Source of the DNA: Paracoccus luteus
GTDB lineage: Bacteria; Pseudomonadota; Alphaproteobacteria; Rhodobacterales; Rhodobacteraceae
Assembly (NCBI RefSeq): GCF_004522155.1
Contig: NZ_SDEA01000001.1
Span: 310,001 to 374,000, forward strand
Direction of reading: 5' to 3'
Length of the DNA: 64,000 nt
The stretch's first letter is position 1. The number at the start of each line of letters is the position of its first letter. The notes under the pieces were generated by a model, which saw only the letters and a list, made by a program, of their open reading frames with translations, did not search any database and was not told the DNA's origin. This document shows positions 16,479 through 25,334 of this stretch, piece after piece. A program made the translations under genes and the position numbers.

Positions 16479-17549
16479 ATGGACACGCTGTTTCCCCTTC
16501 CCGATCCCGACGCGCTGTATCGCGCCCTGACCGCGCGCGACCCCGCGTTCGACGGCCGCGCGCTGGTCGGCGTCACGACCACCGGCATCTTTTGCCGCCT
16601 GACCTGCCCGGCGCGCAAGCCGCGACCGGAAAATTGCCGCTGGTTCGACAGCCCGGCGGCCGCGCTGGGGGCGGGGTTCCGCCCCTGCCGGCGCTGTCAT
16701 CCGCTGGGACCGCAAGCGGACGGCGATCCCGTCATCCGCCGGATGCTGGCCGCGCTGACCGCCGATCCCACCCGCCGCTGGTCCGAGGCGGACGTCGCCG
16801 ACACCGGCATGGACCCGTCCACCGTGCGGCGCGCCTTTCGCCGGCACTATGGCCTCAGCTTTCTGGAACTGGCACGGCAGATGCGGCTGCGCGCAGGCGT
16901 GGGCGCGCTGCGGGGCGGGGCGCAGGTGATCGACGCGCAGCTGGACGCCGGCTTCGACAGCGCATCGGGGTTCCGCGAGGCGTTCGCCCGGCTGTTCGGC
17001 CATCCGCCGCAGGCGATGACGCAGGGCGCGCCCGGGCTGGTCGCCGACTGGATCGACACGCCGCTGGGGGGCATGATCGCGCTGGCCGACGCGCGCAGCC
17101 TGCATCTGCTGGAGTTCGTGGACCGCAAGGGACTGGGCGCCGAACTGCGCGCCATGTCGGCGGGCGCGGGCGGGCGCATCGGGCTGGGCCGCACCGCCGT
17201 CACGGAGGCCGCCGAGGCGCAGCTGGCCGACTATTTCGCCGCCCGCCGCCCCGGCTTTGACCTGCCGCTGACGCTGCATGGCACGCCGTTCCAGCGCGCC
17301 GTCTGGCAGGCCCTGCGCGAGATTCCCGCCGGCGCGACCGTCAGCTATGGCGATCTGGCCGCCCGGCTGGGCAGGCCCACCGCGGCGCGCGCCATCGCAC
17401 GGGCCAACGGCGCCAACCAGATCGCCATCGTCGTGCCCTGCCACCGGGTCATCGGGGCGGATGGCACGCTGACCGGCTATGCCGGCGGGCTGTGGCGCAA
17501 GCAGGCGCTGATCGACATCGAACGGCGGCTGGCCCGGGGGCGCGGGTGA
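16479..17549 (+). CDS. ada: Bifunctional methylphosphotriester/O6-methylguanine methyltransferase and activator Ada
   Basis: A 356-residue DNA-repair protein that also activates the adaptive response to alkylation. The N-terminal zinc domain carries FCRLTCPARKP and CRRCHPLG (four Cys, the first the methyl acceptor). An AraC-type helix-turn-helix follows (SEADVADTGMDPSTVRRAFRR, split: first helix near 100, DSASGFREAF near 150). The C-terminal domain has the suicide site VVPCHRVIG near 320 and a catalytic Glu helix. No alkA or alkB is next to it. A TAAAGT hexamer ends 6 bases before the ATG, so the mRNA may be leaderless. Confidence 0.95.
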   Translation: MDTLFPLPDPDALYRALTARDPAFDGRALVGVTTTGIFCRLTCPARKPRPENCRWFDSPAAALGAGFRPCRRCHPLGPQADGDPVIRRMLAALTADPTRRWSEADVADTGMDPSTVRRAFRRHYGLSFLELARQMRLRAGVGALRGGAQVIDAQLDAGFDSASGFREAFARLFGHPPQAMTQGAPGLVADWIDTPLGGMIALADARSLHLLEFVDRKGLGAELRAMSAGAGGRIGLGRTAVTEAAEAQLADYFAARRPGFDLPLTLHGTPFQRAVWQALREIPAGATVSYGDLAARLGRPTAARAIARANGANQIAIVVPCHRVIGADGTLTGYAGGLWRKQALIDIERRLARGRG

Positions 17550-17564
17550 CCCCGCCCGCCGCGC

Positions 17565-17593
17565 TTGCGTGAAAACCGGTGCGCGCCTAGTGT
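17565..17593 (+). promoter_or_regulatory. Putative promoter of the thioredoxin/ArsR pair
   Basis: TTGCGT (17565-17570), 17-base spacer, TAGTGT (17588-17593). Transcription would start near 17600, which rules out a GTG start at 17569 and favours the TTG at 17620 for the first gene. Confidence 0.5.
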
Positions 17594-17619
17594 CGGCCCC
17601 GGTTTTCGGGGGGTCCGCG

Positions 17620-18006
17620 TTGCCGGTTTCGCGTCGTCACGCCATGCAGGGGCTGATGCTGGCCCTTGCGCTGCCCGCCGTGGCGGGTCGGGCGCGGGCG
17701 GCCGTCCCCGCGTCCGGCCCGGCGTTGATCATGGTGGACCTTGCCGGATGCAGCTTCTGCGCGGCGTGGCGGCGCGAGATCCTGCCCGGCTATGGCGCCC
17801 ATCCGGTGGGGCGCGCGCTGCCGCTGACGATCGTGCCTCTGGACGGCCCCTGGCCCGACGGTCTGGTGCTGGACCGCGCGCCGCGGATCACCCCCAGCTT
17901 TCTGATCCTGCGCGACCGGATCGAGGTGGCGCGGCTGGAAGGCTATCCCGGCCCCCGCCATTTCTGGCCCGCGCTGGTTCAGGTGATGAACGGGGGCGGG
18001 GCATGA
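17620..18006 (+). CDS. Exported thioredoxin-like protein (SoxS-like)
   Basis: A 128-residue protein starting at TTG 17620. The N-terminus VSRRHAMQGLMLALALPAVA then GRARA is a signal sequence with a twin Arg, possibly Tat. The mature domain has the redox motif AGCSFCAAWRRE (CxxC) near residue 44 and later ITPSFLILRDR, where the cis-Pro region of thioredoxins is expected. In Paracoccus sulfur-oxidation clusters SoxS is a periplasmic thioredoxin encoded beside the repressor SoxR; the same pairing occurs here although no sox structural genes lie in the window. An upstream GTG (17569) is in frame but lies before the likely transcript start. The ATG at 17644 is another option. Confidence 0.75.
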   Translation: MPVSRRHAMQGLMLALALPAVAGRARAAVPASGPALIMVDLAGCSFCAAWRREILPGYGAHPVGRALPLTIVPLDGPWPDGLVLDRAPRITPSFLILRDRIEVARLEGYPGPRHFWPALVQVMNGGGA

Positions 18007-18356
18007 CCGCGCCCGCGCCGCAGCCGCTGCGCCCCGACCCCGCCGCCGAGCCGGGCCTCATGGCCGCCCGCGCGGCCGAGGCAGCGGCGCTGCTGAAGGC
18101 GCTGGCCCACGAGGGGCGGCTGATGATCCTGTGCCACCTTGTCACGGGCGAAAAAAGCGTGGGCGAACTGGAAACCCTGCTGGGCCAGCGCCAAGCGGCC
18201 GTCAGCCAGCAGCTGGCCCGCCTGCGCGAGGATGGGCTGGTCAGCTGCCGCCCGGACGGCAAGGCGCGGCTTTACGCGCTGGCCGACGACCGCGCGGCCG
18301 AGATGATGGGCGCGCTGCACCGCGTGTTCTGCGCCGACCCGGCCGGGCGCCCGTGA
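18003..18356 (+). CDS. ArsR-family repressor of the SqrR/BigR/SoxR persulfide-sensor type
   Basis: A 117-residue winged-helix repressor with the recognition helix in QRQAAVSQQLARLRED (63-77). It lacks the metal-site ELCVC motif; instead Cys44 (MILCHL) and Cys110 (VFCAD) are 66 residues apart, the same spacing as the dithiol pair of Rhodobacter SqrR (41/107) and BigR (42/108), which form a polysulfide bridge and release DNA when sulfide is present. An extra Cys82 lies in the wing. The gene overlaps the thioredoxin gene in ATGA, so one operon is likely autoregulated by sulfide. Sensing is inferred from Cys positions. Confidence 0.85.
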   Translation: MTAPAPQPLRPDPAAEPGLMAARAAEAAALLKALAHEGRLMILCHLVTGEKSVGELETLLGQRQAAVSQQLARLREDGLVSCRPDGKARLYALADDRAAEMMGALHRVFCADPAGRP

Positions 18357-18424
18357 CGCCCCTTTGCTCGCCCCGGCCGCTGCGCTAAAGCCTGCCCGAC
18401 CGCTTGCGACAGGGAAACAGGCCA

Positions 18425-19717
18425 ATGCACGACATCCGCATCATCCGCGACGACCCCGCCGGGTTCGATGCCGCACTGGCGCGGCGCGGGCTGGCGCCGA
18501 TGTCGCCCGCAATCCTTGCGCTGGACGCCGAACGCCGCGCCCGCATCGCCGAGGCCGAGGCCGCGCAGGCCGACCAGAACCGCGCCAGCAAAGAGGTGGG
18601 CGCCGCCAAGGCCCGCGGCGACGATGCCGGGTTCGAACGGCTGCGCGCGCTGGTCGCCGACAGCAAGGCGGCGGTCGCCGCCCAGTCCGCCCGGGCCGAG
18701 GCGCTGGACCGCGAATTGCGCGACCTGCTGATGACCATCCCCAACCTGCCGTTGGACCGCGTGCCCGACGGCGCGGATGAACGCGACAACGTGGAAATCC
18801 GCCGCTGGGGCCAGCCCCGGGCGCTGGATTTCACGCCGTCCGAGCATTTCGACATCGCGGGCGTGCAGGGCGGCATGGACTTTGCCACCGCCGCCAAGCT
18901 GTCGGGGGCGCGCTTTGTCGTGCTGAAGGGGGGCGTCGCGCGCATTCACCGGGCGCTGGCGCAGTTCATGCTGGACCTTCACGTCACCCGCCACGACCTG
19001 CTGGAAACCTGGACGCCGGTGCTGGTCCTGCCCGCCATGATGGAGGGGACGGGCCAGCTGCCCAAGTTCGGCGAGGACAGCTATCAGACGCGCGAAGGCT
19101 GGTGGCTGGTCCCCACGGCCGAGGTGACGCTGACCAACACCGTCCACGGCGATCTGGTCGATCACGCCACGCTGCCCCGCCGCCACGTCGCCCATACCCA
19201 GTGCTTCCGGTCGGAAGCCGGGTCGGCGGGGCGCGACACGGCGGGCATGCTGCGCCAGCACCAGTTCGAAAAGGTCGAGATGGTGTCGATCACCGACGCC
19301 GCCTCGGGTCAGGCCGAACACGCCCGGATGACCGAATGCGCGCAGGCCGTGCTGGAGGCGCTGGAACTGCCCTACCGGACCATCGTGCTGTGCACCGGCG
19401 ACATGGGGTTTGGCGCGCGCATCACCCATGATCTGGAAGTGTGGCTGCCCGGGCAGAACTGTTACCGCGAGATCTCCTCGGTCAGCTATTGCGGCGATTT
19501 CCAGGCGCGGCGGATGAACGCCCGCTATCGCCCCGAGGGCGGCGCCCGGCCCGAGTTCGTCCACACGCTGAACGGCTCGGGCCTGGCGGTCGGGCGGGCG
19601 CTGATCGCGGTTCTGGAGAACGGCCAGCAGGCGGACGGCTCGGTCGATCTGCCTGCGGTCCTGCACCCCTATCTGGGCGGCGCGACGCGGCTGGGCGCGG
19701 ACGGCCGCCTGGGCTGA
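18425..19717 (+). CDS. serS: Seryl-tRNA synthetase
   Basis: A 430-residue class II synthetase charging tRNA-Ser with serine. The N-terminal coiled-coil arm spans about residues 30-100; the catalytic core has [11 protein letters not shown], motif 2 [28 protein letters not shown] and motif 3 [18 protein letters not shown]. Start ATG 18425 gives the standard MHDIRIIRD; an in-frame ATG at 18404 adds seven unconserved residues. The last 57 bases ([17 protein letters not shown] and stop) form the beginning of a 136-base tandem repeat that continues downstream. Confidence 0.96.
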   Translation: MHDIRIIRDDPAGFDAALARRGLAPMSPAILALDAERRARIAEAEAAQADQNRASKEVGAAKARGDDAGFERLRALVADSKAAVAAQSARAEALDRELRDLLMTIPNLPLDRVPDGADERDNVEIRRWGQPRALDFTPSEHFDIAGVQGGMDFATAAKLSGARFVVLKGGVARIHRALAQFMLDLHVTRHDLLETWTPVLVLPAMMEGTGQLPKFGEDSYQTREGWWLVPTAEVTLTNTVHGDLVDHATLPRRHVAHTQCFRSEAGSAGRDTAGMLRQHQFEKVEMVSITDAASGQAEHARMTECAQAVLEALELPYRTIVLCTGDMGFGARITHDLEVWLPGQNCYREISSVSYCGDFQARRMNARYRPEGGARPEFVHTLNGSGLAVGRALIAVLENGQQADGSVDLPAVLHPYLGGATRLGADGRLG

Positions 19718-20060
19718 GCCGGGCGGCCACGCGGTCCCGGCAAAACGGCTGCGCGGGCGGAACCGGCCTTGGTTTGCGGTTGGTTTGCCCGGCGTTCTGC
19801 ACCCCTATCCGGGCGGCGCGATGCGGCTGGAACCCGGCGGCGGGCTGGGCTGGGCCGGGCGGCCGCGGCGGTCCGGCAGAACGGCCGCGCGGGCGGAACC
19901 GGCCTTGGTGCGCGGTTGGTCGGCACGCGGTCCTGCACCCCTATCCGGGCGGGGCGACGCGGCTGGAACCCGGCGGCCGTCCGGGCTGGGCCGGGCGGCC
20001 GCGGCGGCCCGGCGAAACGGCCGCGCGGGCGGAACCGGCCTTGGCCCGCTCGGCGTTAGG
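19661..20060 (+). repeat. Three tandem copies of a 136-base unit starting inside serS
   Basis: Copies begin with CTGCACCCCTAT at 19661, 19797 and 19933 (period exactly 136); the third runs to about 20060. All share CGCGGGCGGAACCGGCCTTG near their ends. Copy 1 includes the last 57 bases of serS. The serS stop TGA is TGG in copies 2 and 3, and 136 is not a multiple of three, so the copies are not an extended reading frame. The 19718-20064 gap between genes consists almost entirely of this repeat. Confidence 0.9.
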
Positions 20061-20064
20061 CTGC

Positions 20065-20817
20065 ATGTTCCGCGCGATCGCCGCCTTTCTGGAAAGCTTT
20101 GCCGTCGGGTGCTTTGCGCTGACGACGCTGGCCATCGCCGGGGCGGAACGCCAGGCCGCGCCGCAGGTCCGCAGCCTGGCATCGCTGGACATGCTGCTGC
20201 GGCCGGTGAACGCGCCCGCGATCCCGGACGTGCCGATGGGCATCGTCGCGCAGCCGGTCAACGGGGTGCTGTGGTCGCTGATGTGGCTGGCGGTGGGGTG
20301 CGCGTTTCTTCACGTTGTCGTGCGCCTGTCGCGGCGGTTCTGCGCGCCGCCGCGGGTGATGGTCTCGGTCGGGCTGCTGGCCGGGGCGGTGGCGCCGTGG
20401 ATCGTCCCGCATTCGCAGGTGCTGGGGCTGGCGATCGGGGTGCTGGGCGTGCTGGCGCTGGTCCAGGGCCTGTTCGACGACACCGCGGCGCACGGCGACG
20501 AGGATTGGGGGCTGATGCCGCTGGGGATCGTGACGGCGTGGGCGATGCTGTCGCTGATGTGGGCTGCGGGCATGGCGATGCAGCACCGGTGGGGCGTGGA
20601 CCCGCAGCGCGCGGCGCTGCTGGTGCTGCTGGCGGCGTCGCTGGCCGGGGCGCGCATCCAGTTGTCGCTGGGCCGCAACATCGCATTCTCGCTGACGCTG
20701 ATCTGGGCGATGATCGGGATCGCCGCCGCCGCGCTGGGGGGCAGCATGACGGTGGCCACCGCCTGCGTGCTGGGCATCGCGTCGATGGCGGTGGTGATCG
20801 TCCGGGTCACGACCTGA
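20065..20817 (+). CDS. Integral membrane protein of unknown function
   Basis: A 250-residue protein with about seven transmembrane helices (roughly 8-26, 66-86, 98-113, 118-135, 152-172, 183-200, 208-245). Charged residues are few and no catalytic motif is seen. ATG 20065 is chosen because earlier in-frame codons lie in the repeat downstream of serS; there is no strong ribosome site. It ends one base before the convergent, broken GNAT gene. Family not recognised. Confidence 0.7.
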   Translation: MFRAIAAFLESFAVGCFALTTLAIAGAERQAAPQVRSLASLDMLLRPVNAPAIPDVPMGIVAQPVNGVLWSLMWLAVGCAFLHVVVRLSRRFCAPPRVMVSVGLLAGAVAPWIVPHSQVLGLAIGVLGVLALVQGLFDDTAAHGDEDWGLMPLGIVTAWAMLSLMWAAGMAMQHRWGVDPQRAALLVLLAASLAGARIQLSLGRNIAFSLTLIWAMIGIAAAALGGSMTVATACVLGIASMAVVIVRVTT

Positions 20818-20818
20818 C

Positions 20819-21538
20819 CTACGTCCCGGCGGGCGCCCAATAGGCATAGCCGCCGATCTCGGCGAACCCCAGCGCGTCATACAGCGCAAGCGCGGCGGTG
20901 TTGTCGCGCAGCACGGCCAGCGCCAGCACCTCGGCCCCGTCGCGCGCGCCCAGTTCGGCCGCGCGGCGGACCATCCACCCCGCGACCCCGTGCCGGCGCG
21001 CGCCCGGCACCACGGCCAGCGCGTGCAGCATGGCGACCGGACCCAGCGTGGCGACAAAGGCGCAGCCGGCCGCGCGGTCGCTGACACGCCCCAGGATCGA
21101 CGACTTGGGCACCGTCGCGCGGTCCATCACCGCCTACCGGGCCGGGCCGACGCCCAGTTCCGTCCACAGGTCGCGCTGGATCGCCAGCGGCGGCCAGACC
21201 GGCAGGGCCGTCATCGTCGGGATCGGCCGGTGGGCCAGCATCGCGGCGGCGGCCTGCATCAGCACGGTCGGCCGGAACGGCCGCCATCCCCGCGCCGACA
21301 GCGCCTGGGCAAGCGCGCGGTCGCCGTCATCGACGGCGAACAGGGGCGGCTGGTCCCAGCCCCGCTGAACCGCGATGGCCGCGTCGATGTCGGCGGGCCG
21401 CCACGGCCCCGTCGCGCGCGCGGCGCTGACCCGGCCGCCGCCGCCCAGTCCGCGGCCGACCGACAGTCCGCCCGCCTGAACATGGTCCGCCGCAGGCCAG
21501 GTGGCGCGGAACGCCGCGTCGAAGGCGGGCGAGATCAC
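20819..21538 (-). pseudogene. GNAT N-acetyltransferase gene interrupted by an in-frame TAG
   Basis: Read through, this is a 239-residue GNAT protein beginning MISPAFDAAFRATWP. A TAG at 21136-21134 splits it into 134 codons and a C-terminal part, with no frame change: ELGVGPAR-stop-AVMDRATVPKSS. The acetyl-CoA-binding region (VVPGARRHGVAGWMVRRAAE, ending YDALGF) lies wholly after the stop, so the N-terminal fragment alone should be inactive. A GTG two codons after the stop could reinitiate. The ATG overlaps the stop of the CinA-type gene (ATGA), so it is the second gene of that operon. A CAG-to-TAG change is the simplest cause; sequencing error is possible. Confidence 0.8.
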
Positions 21539-22275
21539 AGCCCCAGCCGGTCGCGCAGCGCCGCCACGGCCGCCGCCACGCGCTGGCTGTCCAGCCCGCG
21601 GATGACCAGGTTCGTCCCGTAGGCGCCGTCGCGGCTAAAGGGATAGCTGCCCAGCGACAGGTCGGAAAAGGCGCGGGCGATGTCGCGCAGGCCGTCGGCC
21701 ACTTCGGATTCGGGGCGGTGGATTTCGATCGTCTCGCTGACCGGGGGACGGCCGGGGTTCAGGCGCGGGACCAGCGCCTCGACCATGCTGCGGAACACCT
21801 CGGGGACGCCGGCCATGACGTGGGTGCCGCCGATGGAAAACCCCGGCGCGGCGGACACGACGTTCCGGATCAGCGCGGCGCCCGCGGGGATGCGCGCCAT
21901 CCGCAGGCGGCTTTCCGTCATCTCGACCCCGCGCGCGGCCCAGCGTTCGGCCATGACGCGGCGCGCGTCCTCGTTCATTTCTATCGCCACGCCGAAGGCG
22001 TCGGCCACCGCGTCGGCGGTGATGTCGTCATGCGTCGGCCCGATGCCCCCCGAGGTGAAGACCATGTCCCACGCGCCCCCCAGCGCGCCGTCCAGCGCCC
22101 GCAGCGCCGCGACGATGGCGGCGTGGTCGTCGGGCACGACGCGGATTTCGCGCAGGTCGATGCCGATGCCGTTCAGGATGCCGGCAAGGTGGTGGGCGTT
22201 GGCGTCGCGGGTCCGCCCGGACAGGATTTCATCGCCGATCAGCAGGATCGCGGCGGTCGGGTTGTCGGATTGCAT
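21535..22275 (-). CDS. CinA N-terminal/MoaB-like molybdopterin-binding domain protein
   Basis: A 246-residue cytosolic protein with the MoCF fold: AAILLIGDEILSGRTRDANA near the start and VFTSGGIGPTHDDITADAV near 80. It corresponds to the N-terminal half of CinA only; the nicotinamide-nucleotide deamidase domain is absent. Stand-alone versions are usual in alphaproteobacteria. A pyrophosphatase role on damaged nucleotides is proposed for the family; the exact reaction is not clear. It lies divergently from map and overlaps the broken GNAT gene by 4 bases. Confidence 0.88.
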   Translation of the reverse strand: MQSDNPTAAILLIGDEILSGRTRDANAHHLAGILNGIGIDLREIRVVPDDHAAIVAALRALDGALGGAWDMVFTSGGIGPTHDDITADAVADAFGVAIEMNEDARRVMAERWAARGVEMTESRLRMARIPAGAALIRNVVSAAPGFSIGGTHVMAGVPEVFRSMVEALVPRLNPGRPPVSETIEIHRPESEVADGLRDIARAFSDLSLGSYPFSRDGAYGTNLVIRGLDSQRVAAAVAALRDRLGL

Positions 22276-22372
22276 CGGCTGCTCCGTTGTTCGGGCGCAT
22301 CATGCCCGCGTGCGGGGGGCTGGAACAAGGGGCGGGCGCGGACTATCTGGACGGGGAACGAAAGGACCGGCC

Positions 22373-23173
22373 ATGAACGACGCCCGCGTGACCCGCGAGG
22401 GTATCCGCATCCACGCCCCCGAGGATTTCGCGGGCATGCACGCCGCAGGCCGCATGGCCGCGCTGATCCTGGACGAGGTCGGCCCCCTGGTCGTCCCCGG
22501 TGCCACCACCGGCGCGCTGGACGATTTCATCCGCGGCCGGGTCGAGGAGCTGGGCCTGACCAGCGCCACCATCGGCTATCGCGGCTATCAGCACGCATCC
22601 TGCATCAGCGTGAACCATGTCGTCTGCCACGGCATCCCCGGCGACAAGCTGCTGGCCGACGGCGACATCCTGAACATCGACGTGACGGTGATCCAGGACG
22701 GCTGGTTCGGCGACAGCTCGCGCATGTATGTGGCGGGGACGCCCAGCGTCAAGGCGCGGCGGCTGATCCGGGTCACCCACGACAGCCTGATGAAGGGGAT
22801 CGAGGCCGTGCGCCCCGGCGCCACTTTCGGCGACATCGGCGCGGCCATCCAGACCTATGTCGAGGGACACAAGATGTCGGTGGTGCGCGATTTCTGCGGC
22901 CACGGGCTGGGCCGCGTGTTCCACGCCCCGCCGAACGTCCTGCATTACGGCCGCCCGGGCCGTGGCGCGGTGCTGGAGGAGGGGATGTTCTTCACCATCG
23001 AGCCGATGGTGAACCTCGGCCGCCCCGAGACCAAGGTGCTGGCCGACGACTGGACCGCCGTCACCCGCGACAAGTCGCTGTCGGCGCAGTTCGAACATGC
23101 CGTGGGCGTGACCGCGGACGGGTGCGAGATCTTCACCCTGTCGCCCGGCGGGCTGTTCTATCCGGCGATCTGA
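22373..23173 (+). CDS. map: Methionine aminopeptidase, type I
   Basis: A 266-residue cytosolic metalloprotease removing the initiator Met. Metal ligands are all visible: Asp in NIDVTV, Asp in FGDSSRM, His in GHGLGRVFH, Glu in TIEPMVNL and Glu in QFEHAVGV; the substrate His is in YQHASCISVNHVVCHGIP. Start ATG 22373 has AAAGGA upstream. A small hairpin with TATTT follows about 35 bases after the stop. Confidence 0.96.
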   Translation: MNDARVTREGIRIHAPEDFAGMHAAGRMAALILDEVGPLVVPGATTGALDDFIRGRVEELGLTSATIGYRGYQHASCISVNHVVCHGIPGDKLLADGDILNIDVTVIQDGWFGDSSRMYVAGTPSVKARRLIRVTHDSLMKGIEAVRPGATFGDIGAAIQTYVEGHKMSVVRDFCGHGLGRVFHAPPNVLHYGRPGRGAVLEEGMFFTIEPMVNLGRPETKVLADDWTAVTRDKSLSAQFEHAVGVTADGCEIFTLSPGGLFYPAI

Positions 23174-23206
23174 CGGGCGGCGCGGCCGGACCGGGGCGAC
23201 GTCAGA

Positions 23207-23223
23207 CCGGGGCGCTGCCCCGG
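23207..23223. terminator. Hairpin between convergent map and DUF1289 gene
   Basis: CCGGGGC (23207-23213), loop GCT, GCCCCGG (23217-23223), then ACCCCGGAGTATTTG. The string resembles a repeated intergenic terminator-like element I associate with Rhodobacteraceae genomes. It could serve both converging transcription units. Confidence 0.55.
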
Positions 23224-23252
23224 ACCCCGGAGTATTTGCGCCAAGAAGAAGT

Positions 23253-23411
23253 TCAGGCGCCCGCCGCCAGCCGCTCCATGATGGCGCGGCGTTCGTCGTC
23301 GGGCATCGTGGCCCAGCGGGCGATCTGGTCCAGGGTGCGGCCGCAGGCGGTGCAGACGCGGCTGGCCGGGTCCAGCGCGCACAGCTTGCGGCAGGGGCTG
23401 GGGATCGTCAT
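23253..23411 (-). CDS. DUF1289 small four-cysteine protein
   Basis: A 52-residue protein [26 protein letters not shown]... with the pattern Cx3C-x8-Cx2C, likely a zinc or iron-sulfur knuckle, followed by a helix ([21 protein letters not shown]). Function unknown. Its ATG overlaps the ruvX stop (ATGA), completing a ccmI-ruvX-DUF1289 transcription unit. Confidence 0.88.
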   Translation of the reverse strand: MTIPSPCRKLCALDPASRVCTACGRTLDQIARWATMPDDERRAIMERLAAGA

Positions 23412-23866
23412 TGCGCCCCCAGGTGGCGCAGCCGGTCCAGCGCCCCTTGCAGGATATAGCCCGCCGCGACCTGGTCGATGACCTCGGCCCGGCGCTTGCG
23501 CGATGTGTCCGCCTCGAGCAGGGCGCGTTCGGCGGCGACCGTGGACAGGCGTTCGTCCCAGAAAGCGATGGGCAGCGGCGTCAGCCGCTCCAGGTTGCGG
23601 GCGAAGGCGCGGGTGGACTGGGCGCGCGGCCCCTCGGTCCCGTCCATGTTGCGCGGCAGGCCCAGCACCAGCCCGACCAGCCCGCGTTCCGCCGCGATCC
23701 GCAGCAGGGCGGCTGCGTCCAGCGTGAACTTCTCGCGCCGGATCACCGTCAGGGGCGAGGCCACCTGACGCAGCCCGTCGCTGACCGCCACGCCGATGGT
23801 CTTGGTGCCCAGGTCCAGCCCTGCCACCGCGCCCGCGCGGGGCAGGGCGGCGGCGAAATCCGCCAT
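23408..23866 (-). CDS. ruvX: RuvX/YqgF-family putative Holliday junction resolvase / pre-16S rRNA nuclease
   Basis: A 152-residue RNase-H-fold protein. It has the catalytic Asp in [15 protein letters not shown], the conserved [18 protein letters not shown] and the late motif [21 protein letters not shown]. coli YqgF matures 16S rRNA 5' ends. ATG 23866 is taken; a GTG at 23881 overlapping the ccmI stop would add five residues. Tail overlaps the DUF1289 start. Confidence 0.92.
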   Translation of the reverse strand: MADFAAALPRAGAVAGLDLGTKTIGVAVSDGLRQVASPLTVIRREKFTLDAAALLRIAAERGLVGLVLGLPRNMDGTEGPRAQSTRAFARNLERLTPLPIAFWDERLSTVAAERALLEADTSRKRRAEVIDQVAAGYILQGALDRLRHLGAQ

Positions 23867-23877
23867 CTCGGCGCAGA

Positions 23878-25104
23878 TCACAGGCCGGCACCCGCGGCCG
23901 CGTCGTTCAGCGCCGCCAGTCCGGCGGCGTCGCCCTGCAAGGCCGCGCGTCCCCGGTCCAGCATGGCCACGGCCTTGTCCATCTGCCCGGTGACGGTCAG
24001 CGCGCTGACCAGACGGCCCCATTCCGCGCCCGTGCCGCCCGTGGTGGTCAGCCGCTCCTCGAGCTGGCGGACCATGCCGGCGATCATCTGCTCGCGTTCC
24101 TCGGCGGTCATGTCCTCGGCGGCTGCGATGGCCGCAGCATCGGGGCCGGGCGTCGCCTGCGCGCCGTCGGGCGAAGGGGGCTGGTAATCGGCATGGCCCG
24201 CCAGCCAGGCCAGGTCGGGGATCATCTGGCGGATGGGGGCGATCCACGGCGCGTCCTCGGGGCCGCGTTCCAGAAGGCCGCGCCACACCGGGAACGCCAG
24301 ATCGGGCCTGTCGGTCTGCGCCAGCATCAGCCCGCGCATGTAAAGCGCCTGCCCGTTCTGCGGGTCCATCGCCAGCGCCCGGTCCAGTTCCGCCTCGGCC
24401 TCGGGGGTGACGAGGCCGCCGGCGGCCTCGACCATCAGCGCGGCCAGCCGGGCGTGGTCCATCGCGCCCGCGCGGTCGCCCAGGGCGGCGACCAGTTGCG
24501 CCTGCGCGGTCCGCGCCGCGACCAGGTTGCCCAGCCGCAGTTCGTGTTCGGCCAGCAGCGCCAGCCCCTGCGGATCGTCGGGGTGCCGGGCCACGGCCTG
24601 GCGCAACTTGTCGATCAGCTCGACATAGGCCGGGTCGGGCGTGGGCACGGCCCGCGGCGCGGCGGTGGTTTCCGCCTGCGCCTGCGCGGGACGGTCCTGA
24701 TAGCGCGCGTCGGCGGCGGCGATCCGCGCCGCCAGCGGCGCGTCGGGCAGGCGCGGGGCGCCCAGTTTCCAGTAAAGCCCGCCCGCCGCGGCGACCAGCA
24801 CGACCAGCAGAAGGGTGGCAAGCGCACCGCGCGACGCGACCGCCCCGCCGGACGCCTGCCCCGCCAGAGCGCGGTCGGCCTCCAGCACCTTGCGCCCGAT
24901 CTCGGTGCGCAGGCGGTCGGCCTCGTCCGCGGTCAGGACGCCGCGGGACAGGTCGCGGTCCACCTCGCGCAGCTGGTCGCGATAGACGCGCAGGTCATAG
25001 GCGGCCGCCGGTTCCGCCGCCGCCGCCGCGCCCGGACGCAGAAAGGGCAGCAGCATGGCCACCGCCACCAGCACCGTCATCGCCGCAGCCATCATCCAGA
25101 ACAT
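23878..25104 (-). CDS. ccmI: Cytochrome c biogenesis protein CcmI (CycH)
   Basis: A 408-residue membrane protein with helices at residues 1-21 and about 93-113, a cytoplasmic leucine-zipper-like loop between them ([20 protein letters not shown]) and a large periplasmic TPR domain ([29 protein letters not shown]). CcmI holds apocytochrome c and passes it to CcmF/CcmH for haem attachment. ATG 25104 ([18 protein letters not shown]) is used since earlier in-frame codons have no signal or ribosome site. Other ccm genes are not in the window. Confidence 0.93.
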   Translation of the reverse strand: MFWMMAAAMTVLVAVAMLLPFLRPGAAAAAEPAAAYDLRVYRDQLREVDRDLSRGVLTADEADRLRTEIGRKVLEADRALAGQASGGAVASRGALATLLLVVLVAAAGGLYWKLGAPRLPDAPLAARIAAADARYQDRPAQAQAETTAAPRAVPTPDPAYVELIDKLRQAVARHPDDPQGLALLAEHELRLGNLVAARTAQAQLVAALGDRAGAMDHARLAALMVEAAGGLVTPEAEAELDRALAMDPQNGQALYMRGLMLAQTDRPDLAFPVWRGLLERGPEDAPWIAPIRQMIPDLAWLAGHADYQPPSPDGAQATPGPDAAAIAAAEDMTAEEREQMIAGMVRQLEERLTTTGGTGAEWGRLVSALTVTGQMDKAVAMLDRGRAALQGDAAGLAALNDAAAGAGL

Positions 25105-25334
25105 CGCAGCCCCCAGTTCATCGGTCGGGGGACAGATAGGCAGTTTCGCGCCCCGGTGAAAGCGCGAGGACGCCGCAGGCAAACCGGGACCGCACGCCGG
25201 CGCGCGGCCGCCCCCTGTCGCGCCTGTCCGGCGCCGGTTGTCGCACTGGAACCATGCCGCTGTCGCAGAACGTCTTGCAGCGGCACCGATGCCTGCGCCA
25301 AGGTCGGCCCGCATCCTCAGCCCCAAGGTCCGCG

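Noticed and set aside
19661..20060. CRISPR-like direct repeats after serS
   Set aside because: The copies are contiguous 136-base units with no short repeats separated by unique spacers and no cas genes.
21128..21136. Amber codon read as pyrrolysine or selenocysteine
   Set aside because: No pyl genes, no downstream insertion-like stem, and selenocysteine uses TGA; a nonsense change is simpler.
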